Position numbers and translations under genes: made by a program. DNA of 64,000 bases from Podospora pseudoanserina (lineage: Eukaryota; Ascomycota; Sordariomycetes; Sordariales; Podosporaceae). Where the stretch lies: NCBI RefSeq assembly GCF_035222485.1, contig NC_085922.1:3239001-3303000 (forward strand), read 5' to 3'. Positions 54,270 through 64,000 of this stretch are shown in pieces. The stretch's first letter is position 1. Each line of letters opens with the position of its first letter. The notes beneath the pieces are model-generated. The model saw only the letters and a list, made by a program, of their open reading frames with translations. It made no database searches and was not told the DNA's origin.

Positions 54270-56937
54270 AGTGCTGCTGGGGCTACAGCTGCTTTAAAAA
54301 GCAGAGATTCCGACAGCCTGATTCGGAACCGTCTCCACAAGGTCAAGGTCCCCGATAGGATGGGTTATGGGGGGAAGCTGCCGGTCAACAAGGAACATGC
54401 AGACGGGAAGTATTTGGGGGTAGCCGAAGTGTTTTCTGGGAATGGAAAGGGTGTTTAAAGGAAACCAAGCGCGGTCTGAGCTCCCTCGTTTCTCCTGGTC
54501 TTGTTCTCCTCTCCCACCCCTGGTCGTTTGGATGCACCACAAGGTAATAGGTAATGTAGACTACCCACACCACCTCGAAAATGGATACCTACGCACGATG
54601 TTGTCTTGGGCGGTTGGTGGCGGTCACTGCTTGTCGTCGAGCAGCGGGTCTGGCTTCTTTTCTTTCTGTCGAGTCCTCTTCAGTTTCGCAGACCGGTACG
54701 GAGGCAATAACAGAGTGTCTCAAAGCGTGTTGACGAGGGTCTCCAGTCCCCTTCCCGAACAGCTCCGTCCAGCTCGAAAGTCCCGGGGTGGTATCTAGTG
54801 GTGATGCAACGCCGTGCAACCACAGTGCCGTTTTCTGATCCGCAAAGTCTTGGTGCGGCCTGTAGCTGGCGCAGTTGAGGTTGCGGTTGCGGTTGCCGTC
54901 CAATGCTTTTCCGTAGCAGTCAGGCCTTGCCCCTTGTTCCGCAGCCTCTCTTATTTCTCTCTCTTCTCTCGGGATCCTATCGTGGAGGAAGGCGAGTGAG
55001 AGAGAGCAGTGTGAGGGCGAACAAGAGTAGCAATTGGGCTAGAAAGCTGCGCCGTTTGGTCCCGAGACGGCCGCAATGCGACCATGTGTTAAAAGGCGGT
55101 CGTATTAGTAGAAGCCGTGACTCTCCAGCCTGCGGCCTGTAAGTGAGGTCTTGCTGGGGAACCGGCAAAAGGCGACCGGGCGGGCGTGTGTAAATGCGCA
55201 CCCAGCTACGGGCCACGTCTGGTTCGCCGGAACTACCAAGCTGGTGAGCGAAAGGGCAACGGCTGAGAGCAGGCGCAACCGCACTTGGGGAGCCTAAGCC
55301 TGCAGAGATGGGGGGTAAACAGGAGGCGGCGGAGACAGCGGCAAAGCGGAGGGCGCTGGTATGAGGATCCGATATGCAGCACACACGGCTGATGGGTGGT
55401 GTTTTGTTGTAGGAAGCTCTCGTCTGGAAAGGGAAAAGCGAAGGAGAGGCCGTCTGGCGAAGGGAGAGCAGAGGGTGTCAGAAGGAGAGAGAAGTCCGGT
55501 ATCGAAGCGTGATTTGAGAGGACCGAGCAGAAGAGGGTTGTAGCTGGGTAGCAATGACAAGCCGGGGCATCTCAACCAGCCATAGCCATGTTTCCATGCT
55601 CCATCATCATTCCATGTCACCAGTCCTAGTGCTAGTGTAGTCCCTACTCCATACTCCCTAGTACACAGCCTTCAGGGGTGGGGAGCGGAGGAGGGGATGA
55701 AGGGACAAGGCCGGAGGGGACCAAGTGGTGCTGTATTCAAAATCCGTACTGTGATGATGCTTTGGTAACAAACGATACAACAGTAGTGTACGTCCGTATG
55801 CCCACTCGACCACCCAGGGTCCGCCCTTCTCTGCAGCACGGCCCTTTGACTGGTGCTTGGGGGTGCAGTTGACGTCTCCGTAGAGCTCGCAAGCCACCCC
55901 TGGATCTGTCCAAGACACGAGTGACATGTGCTGCTGATGCTCCAGAGAGGCAAAAAAGCAATTCCTGCTCGGGTTTTGGTGCCCGCTGCCGACAGCTTGT
56001 TCTCAGACGCCCACAGACGGGGGGCTCGCTAGCAAAACACCCCGGCCCCTGACACAGGTGAACCCCGGTCGCTTTTATCAACACACAGCAGCCAAACCGG
56101 CTATGACCGTGCGAAAATAAGGTACTGTGCCGCACATCACTGACATTCCCGTTTTTCCATCCCACTGTGCCCGGAAAGCGTGAAAGCCACGCTGTCGCTT
56201 GCGCACGCAGCAGGCAGATGGGCGATCAGCGTTGCGGCGGAAACTGGTGCAATGGAGTTGACGAACAAGCATTTGTGACGTAGGTGGGCTTCACTCAGGC
56301 ATGACGATGATGCTCGTTGAGACGCTTCACCCTATTTATCTCGTCTCTTCTCGAGACGGAATGAAAAAACCCGGCATGTGGGACCAGGTGAGCCGAACCA
56401 AAGTCAGAGAGGATGCAGCCTGTGCCGTACGGGAAGGGAGCGGCTTCCAATCGGTTGCCTTGGGGTCTCTGGCGCCTTTGCTGTCTGTGTGGTGCAGGAT
56501 GCTAGAAACCTGTGCCCGTGTGGCGTAAAAATCCATTATTCAGTTGTCGAGTGTCGTGATGGATGCACAGCTCCCCGCTGGATGACCGCCTCACCCGTTG
56601 TGCCGCGCCGTCGAAGCTGCGGTCATTGCAGAAGGATCACACAGATGGCTGTCTGGCGGGGCTGACAACCTGACGAGATGAACTGCAACTGACCCCCGCG
56701 GCGTGACAGGTTCCTTGCCCCGTGGCATGATGTGCATCGGAATCGAGTTGCCAGCAGGAGGGCTGGCCAACGGACAGTCTCAGCTGGCTACGGGTGAGAC
56801 ATGAAAGACAGGCACTGCTATAGTTGTTGAGGCTCGAGACCTGGTCGGTCTTTCAAATCCGTACGATATGTGTGGACCAGTATCTACGGATACAAAGGCC
56901 GAGAAAAGCCACACTAGCTCCATGCTGGTGGGCAGTT

Positions 56938-56958
56938 CGGCCGGCCGGCCGGCCGGCG
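56938..56958. repeat. (CGGC)5 tetranucleotide run
   Basis: About five tandem CGGC units, a self-complementary GC-only tract in non-coding DNA. Confidence 0.9.
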
Positions 56959-57171
56959 AGCGGAGACCATCCCCTCTGCTGGATTCCGAACTGTAACCTG
57001 TAACGACAGTCTCGACATTCTCGAATCCTGGGCGTAATAACCCAGGCTTATTATGATCTTCGGCGCAACTCCCGGAGGCTCAGGGATGGGTAACTTTGGC
57101 GTCAAACACGTGTAGCTTAGATAAAAGTCTCGGCCCTATCTCGAGACAGAGACAATCAGATACCGAGATGC

Positions 57172-57188
57172 TTTTTTTTTTTTTTTTT
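57172..57188. repeat. T17 homopolymer
   Basis: Seventeen T. On the minus strand this would be an A tract; no retroposed sequence is recognisable beside it. Confidence 0.85.
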
Positions 57189-57820
57189 AACTCGTTGATC
57201 ATGTCTTGCTTGAGGAGAGCACGCTCACCATGTGCTCGTACTCGTGTCGGGATCCGGTGTGCGTGATCTCATGGCTGTGAGACAGAGAGAAAGAGCAAGA
57301 ATTGATGTCGTTCACCTGCAATTGCTAACCTCCTAGCGTAGCCCTGTTTGGTGAAGCGCCATGGCCGCGCTGGATCTCGGTAACGGGAGGGGCTCGATGC
57401 AACGTGCCGCTTGGACGAGTCGGCGAGGCAGTGGACACCGCCAAGCACAGCGTCCATCCACAGCAGCGGGACTGGTTTTTGGTCCAAGGCAATTCGCTCT
57501 TCGGGGATGCGGAATGCGGAATAGATGAAGAGGGGAGCCCAATCACGTCGGCAGGCATCCGGAAGCCGGCTCGATTAGAGAGTCGTCTGATTGATGGAAG
57601 ATTTGATGAGGTTGTGCTTGGCCCGCAGAACCACAACGGTACCTGATCCGGAACCATTTCTGCCAGACGAGGGGGAAAAATACACTACTATACACTACGG
57701 CTGTTGCTCCGATAGCGTCTCTTTGTGCTTCGGTTGGCCGCCGAGGGTGCCGAATTCGAATCCACGTTCACCGATGCCAGGCCATGTGCCCATGTCGGTG
57801 ATCGTCAGCTTGTTACTGAG

Positions 57821-57849
57821 GAGGCATGAGGCATGAGGCATGAGGCATG
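57821..57849. repeat. Four tandem copies of GAGGCAT
   Basis: A perfect 7-bp repeat, four units, in the gene-poor right flank. Confidence 0.9.
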
Positions 57850-60800
57850 GTGACGTGACCATGTATATCTGTGCAATGCCAACTTGTAGAACAGAAAAAG
57901 CAGAGACCGAGACACACATGCAATTCCTGGTTGATTGAATTTGAAAAGTACACTTTACGAATAACGAATTCAATTTTCATCAGATTTCAACCGACGGGAG
58001 CGGGGTACTGGCAATTGATGCGCGCGGTGGACCTCTCGCCGTGAGAACGCTCCCGCTTGGCACGCTTGGCGCCCTTCACACCCATATCCTTGCCAGCCAC
58101 GCCCGAGTTTCTGACCAACCGGCACGGGCCAGGCAAAGAAGCCGTCGAAGGATTTTGGAGCCATTAGCAGCCACCTACTGGACAACTATAGGCCGGGGTG
58201 GCACTGACCCCCCGCCCAAAGAATGTTTCAAGATCGATGTGCGAGATTTGCGGTGCCGAGAAACTGACAGGCCAGAACGTCGTGTCTTTCAACAAGTCCA
58301 CCGACAAAGTTCAAGACTATTGATAGTTCTACTACACTGACAGAGTAGTCATTGGCAATCAATAACAGGATCCCGGCTTCCAGGTCCACACCGAGAATCC
58401 AATAAACAAAAAGCCTCTATTGGAAACCATCCCACCATCTTCTTTCCCTCCAGTAGCTAGCTAGCTGTCTGGCTGTGCCTTCCCAGATCAGATCATGCTG
58501 CAACATATCCCCAGATAGGCAAGAGTAAAACAGAGATGTACCTTCCAGTAAAATTGTGTGAAGACACAACCTCCGCTCCGGGTCGGAGACTTTGATACCT
58601 CTAGGCAGGCACGCAGGAAAGGAAGGAGTGGCTCGCGGGATGGATTGCGGCAGGAGCAAAGAACCAAAAACACTTGTGAACTTTCCGTCTGATGAAGGAG
58701 CTGAAGTCAACCAAGGCAGCTGATGAATGGCTCGCTTGCAACTTGCAACTCTTCCCTTCCCCCCTCTCTTTCCTCCCCTTCGAGAGCCCAGACCCTCTTG
58801 GCACCCGAATTCCCGTTTTTCTTTCTCGCCGGGCGTCAGCCACAGCCACCATCGCATCGACCATCAGCTGTTGGGCTTACCGATGGCTTACCGTTTTCTA
58901 TCAGGCAGAACCCAGCTGCCGGAGAAAAGAACCGGCCGTGTCAACCGACCTCGGGCCCAGAGCCGGTTCTACCATCATCCCAGCAAGTCTGGTTGTTGAT
59001 ATGCCCATCCGGTGTTCGCCAATACCGAGTACTCTCCGAGAACCTTTCGTGACGAAAATGCGGCTCAGTCGTAGCGAAGCTGCTCAGCTGTGTTGATCGG
59101 GCCCTGATGTCACCTCTCTCCTATTCCTCGCTCCCCACCTTGTTTCACGCGCTTATTGACTTGTAAATGACTGCTACAGCACCACTGGGGACCGAGATTC
59201 GCACATGTCCACGACGCCCGTCTGTCTTCCAAGCTTCCCTTCCAAGCTTCTAGTGGCTGCCACCCGCAGCGTGGAGGTGTGCTGAGCAAGGGTGAATTGT
59301 TGCGGACCTGTTGATTTGAAGCCATGTCCTGTGCCGAGAATGCGGGATTCCAGGAAGCTGGACGCCATCATGAGCCACCAACTCCGACGCATTGCTGCGG
59401 GAGAAACCGAAAAGGGAGCCAATACTTCGCGAGTTGCAGCCACTCTGAATCCTCATCGCTGTCAATATGGGCAATGCGATGCCATCATGCAGAGTTCGGT
59501 ACAGAGTACGTACACAACCAAGGGTCGCTCTCTCGCCAACCAGTCCGGTTGGCCACCATCAACCTCGCTTCCCGCCGCCATTGCAGTAGAAGTGGAAACA
59601 GATGAGGTGGTATTCTGACAAAGTTCCATTGGACTTTCCTCGTCCCTCGTCCAGTCAGTTGTCTTGTGTCGTTCTGCCCTGTGGTTCGGATAGGTAGAGG
59701 CGATTTGTTGGGAAGTAGAGCTTCACCCACCCCGGAAGGAACGACAGTATCAGCAGTCTGATATTAGGCGCTCGAATCGCCGTATCGTGGACGTCGAAGG
59801 ACGAATGGCACCACTTGGCGGCGGGTTTTGCCCACACTACTATACTCAGCCCAGCCTTGGATGCTCTCACAACCACCCATCCGACTGCCGAAATCCGGGC
59901 AAGCTGTTCAGCTCCGCACACACATGGATAACCATCCCGACCACTCAGAAGCACGCACAAGTCTGTCCTTCCACATTGCACGACATTCCTATGGAGTAGA
60001 CGAGAAGACACACGGTTGATCACGCACTGTTGTTTGTTTCTCCCAACGGGTGGTCGGAAGTGTAGCCTGCTCTTCGTCCCACGCTGCTTGAGACATGCCT
60101 ACCGTGCGTGGTCCAGTCCAAGCGACCTCTCGGGACGTTGGAACTGTGGCGAACGTGTGACCACCGGTGAAGGTTTCCCAGTCTTTCCTAGTGAGACTTT
60201 TGTGTACACGTGTGGAAACGGTGTAGAGGGCAAGCCATTCCGTGTCCGGCCAAGGGATACGGCGTCAAGTGCGCTTGCTGACGGCAGAGGATGCCACCCC
60301 ACCAAACACGCTGATTTGTAGGGATATACGAAGCATGTCGTCGTCTTGACGGAGGTTGATGGGTGGCAGAGTTGCTGAGCTCCATGTGGTCATGATGAAC
60401 AAGGCTCCTTGCAACCAGCATGTTGTGCAACGGCCGGGCAGCGTGAGAGCCGGCCGATGGAGCATCTCACAATATAGAGGAGGGTTTCCGATTCGCATCC
60501 AGCCCTGGCCGGGTTGCGGATGTGGACGGATACTGTGTGCTTGGGATCTCGGAGAAGGGCGGTACGGGCTTCAAGCGGGTCTTTGTACTGGACCATTTAG
60601 GTCCGTTGCAAGGGAGAACGGCGGCGACTCAGCCGGTCCTATCAAGACATGTACGGTCCCGTTCACGGCCCAGCAACTTGTACCGCGCAAACCACGGATT
60701 GACGCTCCACGTGTAAGTCACTTCTCTTCTCACAGATTCTTATCTCGTCACACAGTACCAGCGGAATCACTGCGCTATGGTTGCACACCGTCCAGCCGTA

Positions 60801-63800
60801 AAATGAAGGGCGGTTACTCGGGAGACGCCTTGTCGAAAATTATGGCCGAATATCACAAGACTGCGCAACAATTGCTGTTCCTACTTCCAGGTTATCACAA
60901 TGGCCAGACACAAGACTCTCATTACAGGGACGAGCTATCACATGTTTTATCATGCCGCCGTCGATGCGCCGTTAGTTCTGGAGACGAGACGCTGCATGAC
61001 TGGTCGCATGTGCCGAGATGGAGGGGAGCGAACAAGCGGAGAAGGAGGGGGAGATGAGGGGCCTCTGTTTCGTTGAGATGATGAGGGGTGAGGGGGGACG
61101 TTGCGCCGTATCCGTTTCCTCCCACAAAACACAAAACAGATATCTCCGCTGTCTGTCGTGTGTGGTTGGTTTGGTTTCCGAGGGTTGAGAGTGGAACGGC
61201 AAAGAAATAAAGAAGGGCTTTTGTTGAGACTTCTGGTTGGCTTTGCTGAACCTGACGTTTCTTTTTCCTTCGCTTAAGGGAATGGGCAAACAGGAATGCG
61301 GATGGGGTTCTCGGTACCTGACCGATGACGCCGAGGGCCCTGTCGGATGGCTTCCGAAACTAGAGCGTCGATCCTCTTGTTCCCACCCGGTTGGCTGTCG
61401 TCAGGAGGAAGAGAAAAAGAAAAGGTGAACGGCGCGCTCGAGACTTGTGGCAGAGATCACAATCACAACGGCAGCGTGGTTTACACGTGCCGACTTCGTG
61501 AATGTCTCGGTCGGCGCTTTTTGCTTTCTTTTGCCCGTCTGAAGGTCTTTTCCGGCTTTTTGAGACATTGATGGAAAAGAATCACTGATCAACAACCTCG
61601 TGGGCAGGAATACAATACAGTACTTGGACTCATCAGCACACACAGTACGGAGCAGTCGGGAAAGACAATCTTTTGAACAAGAAACAGTTTTCGTTTTCAA
61701 AACCCCTCCCTACAACCCCGTCCCCCCCCGTCCCCCCGGTCCCCCGGCAGAGAGAGCAAAAAAAAGAGAAGAAGAAAAAAGAAGCTTTCAGCCAATTATC
61801 GAGATGCGGGATCCGAGATTCAGAAGGGGGAGCAGATCAACAGATGCCCACCCGAGCGGACGCAACCATGGGCCGTGCTAAGCGCTAGGCCCTTTTCGGG
61901 AACCTCTTCGTGGCCGTGGTTCCGAAGAAAACTCACCACCAGTGCCTGTGAGGCGCTGTAGCTGTGAAGGGCTGGCACTGTTTGTGTGTGGTGGATGATG
62001 AGGTGTGAGTGGTTCTTTGTGAGAAAGCAATCTTGGTTTTCGTCACCCCCACCAAGCACTGCTGGGCATCAGCAGCAAAGCGATAATCAACCCAAGTCCC
62101 TTTTGCTGCGGGCGTTCCACTCCACCACAAAACGCCCCATATTGGGCCCGGCAGCTGCCGCGGCGCGCAACAACCACCACCACCACCACTAACGATGGAA
62201 TGGCTGGGCTGGGCAGGCGTGGGCTGATTGGGGGAGGAATGAAATGCAGGGACCTGGTTTGGAGATTATTTTGGGTGGTGTTTAGGAAGTAAAAACCGGC
62301 GTAAGTAGGTAGGTGGATGAGAACTGGGAAAAGGTTGGGTATCATTCTGGGAGTCGGCAAAGTGAGTTGCTGATTAACGAGCAACCAAAAGAACTTCTGG
62401 AATATGTGTGAGATTACTACACTACGACACTGCAAAGACAACAGTTCAGCAAGCCGTTGAGATTTAGATTACTACTAACAAATTGGGAACTTTTGGACAG
62501 AGACAGAAGCGAGCGAGAAACGTCACCGTACCATGCCCATCCTACGGGGAGGGGAGCCATCGTGTGTGTAAGGCAAGGTATATCTATCTTGGCATGGGAA
62601 CTTTACACACAGTGTTACATACATACCACCAAGACACCGAACCAAACACCAAAGAACAGATCGCCTCCTGCTCGTTCTTTCTTTCTACATCTCTTCTAGC
62701 GCAAAAGCGCGATTTCGGAATCGCGGAAGGCGGAACGGGCAGCATCGCATCGCATATCGAGGGTTATCGTCACATTGTGAGATGCTACGTTGGGGTTGTA
62801 GTGGGTGGTATGGGTCTGGGCGTTACCACGGTTCGCTTAATGGGCTTTGGGGGTTTGAGGCCGGATGAGGCCGAGTGAGCAGGGCGGCGGGTTGAAGTTG
62901 GAGTAGTGATGGATGGGTTGTGGCGTATGGGTGAGAGAGGGGAAGGATGGGAGATCTTTGGCGTTGTGTCGGGAGGATGTCGAAGTCATGAGCTGGAATG
63001 GGATGGTTGGGAGTTAGGAGTGGTGATATCTGGTTGGGTTTGGGAGGTAGGTTGCTGTTGAGAGGGATACGGGGCCACAGAGGAAGGTATGAGGGCATCA
63101 TGAAAGGGACCAAGAGATGACCTTAACAGGCTACTGACACAATGCTGGAGACTGGAGTCTTCCTGGAAGGCTTTCTCTCTGAGCAATACCTTCTGCTGAC
63201 ATTAACAGGTTGAGAAGAGTCTTTGATCACAAGTCTTGGTGCTCTCAACCGAGATAGACACCAGGCAACATTGTAAATGACACAAGAAGCTGATCCATGC
63301 TCTACGTCAAAGAAAGATACAACAACCTCTGGCGCATTGGCAGACTTTCGAGATTGGCGAATGTGTTTGTTGAGAAGCACGCCTTCTGCCACAATGCAGA
63401 CTTCCTCTTACTCCTTCTGTCTTTCTATTTGTATGGGCTTATAGCTATCTGGGCATTGCAAGTAGCAAATAAAATCTGGTGACAGGCTGTGACTCGTTAC
63501 GCCCTACACTTGAGATACCTTGAGCTCGGAGAACGCCAGATCTGTTTGACATCGCCCGCAACTTCCGGCAGTGTTTTCTCCTAAGCCTCCAGGTCTAATT
63601 GAGCAAACTACCGCAAGCCAAAAAATATGTGCACCTATGTTCAACGACTGGGCCTCGAGCTATTAGTAGACTTCTGTGTTGCTTGACTATCTCCTCCAAG
63701 GACGTCTATCTGCCAGGGTTTATCTGTCAGTCAAAACCCTCAATGAAGGACCCCATCAGTCAGGTCACTGCAGAATATTCTGTCATCGTCGAAACCCATT

Positions 63801-64000
63801 ACAGAGAGTACTAAGTCTCGTCGTCTGCTCATGCCCCTCTCACTAAAAAGTCTCGATCCAACTAGGTGAGCCGTCTCACAAGTCTAAGCAGCTTCGTGAT
63901 ACCTCCCCTCTATTACAAGTCCAGTCACAGCAACAGGTCTGTTTCACCAGGTTAGGTAGGACTTCCATAGAAAGCTTGCTTACCAAGCTGGTACACAGCG

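Larger units (their letters stand above)
54270..64000. other. Gene-poor 9.7-kb right flank
   Basis: From the transcription factor start to the end of the window I find no open frame with a recognisable domain. The first 1-1.5 kb, with CT-rich sequence and many short open frames, should be its promoter and 5' UTR. Simple repeats occur at 56938-56958 (GGCC), 57172-57188 (T17) and 57821-57849 (GAGGCAT). The longest frame, 60359-61057 plus (about 232 codons), has no family feature. The base composition is not TA-rich, so this does not look like a RIP-degraded repeat block. A long control region or non-coding transcripts are possible. Confidence 0.5.

Noticed and set aside
57750-57775. TTCGAATCC sequence resembling a tRNA B box
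   Set aside because: No matching A box, acceptor stem or anticodon arm could be drawn around it. No convincing tRNA gene was found in the window by eye.
60359-61057. Plus-strand frame of about 232 codons in the right flank
   Set aside because: No recognisable domain, irregular amino-acid composition with a basic end, no supporting introns. Chance open frame more likely, though it is the longest in the flank.

Overview
The window looks like nuclear DNA of a filamentous ascomycete, most likely a Sordariomycete and plausibly a Sordariales species of the Podospora/Neurospora type. The basis is spaced single-gene units, short (about 50-270 nt) GT..AG introns with CTAAC-like branch sites, moderately high GC, fungal-specific families (GH72 glucanosyltransferase, Zn2Cys6 regulator, AA11 LPMO, mpaB-type oxygenase, Rrg9) and one short TA-rich transposon remnant that looks mutated by repeat-induced point mutation (RIP). 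The species assignment is inference; no rRNA or other marker is present.

Layout: 1-910 (-) 5' part of a GH72 1,3-beta-glucanosyltransferase; 2367-3555 (+) ubiquitin-like/WLM metalloprotease; 5578-8739 (-) MABP1/WDR62-like WD40 protein; 10049-11500 (-) mitochondrial Rrg9; 12512-13965 (+) mpaB-like oxygenase with an apparent frameshift; 14504-15397 (-) calcipressin; 17557-19146 (-) mitochondrial PheRS; 19489-21201 (-) argininosuccinate synthase; 21891-23028 (+) mitochondrial dicarboxylate carrier; 24036-25171 (-) RNA polymerase II subunit Rpb3; 25732-26512 (+) mitochondrial GrpE/Mge1; 29499-33170 (+) ataxin-2/Pbp1; 39667-40908 (+) AA11 LPMO; 42069-43436 (-) acetylornithine aminotransferase; 44023-45875 (-) glutamate decarboxylase; 47357-48502 (-) kynurenine formamidase; 49928-50455 MITE-like remnant; 51483-54269 (-) Zn2Cys6 transcription factor. 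From 54270 to the right end (9.7 kb) and from 33171 to 39666 (6.5 kb) I find no credible protein gene.

Functional themes: five products are clearly mitochondrial (Rrg9, PheRS, Dic1, Mge1, Arg8). Two arginine-biosynthesis genes (ARG8 for the ornithine branch, ARG1 for citrulline to argininosuccinate) lie about 21 kb apart, and both have TGACTC boxes upstream, the site of Gcn4/CPC1 general amino-acid control. Two genes act at the cell wall or outside the cell (GH72 and the LPMO). There is no secondary-metabolite cluster, no CRISPR and no convincing tRNA gene.

The points most worth a second look are the one-base frame break at a C6 run in the mpaB-like gene, the terminal-inverted-repeat element, a recurrent C-rich to G-rich switch along the coding strand of at least six genes, a 14-nt microexon in argininosuccinate synthase, and the long gene-poor right flank. 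I do not see a clear case for a wholly new multi-gene system.
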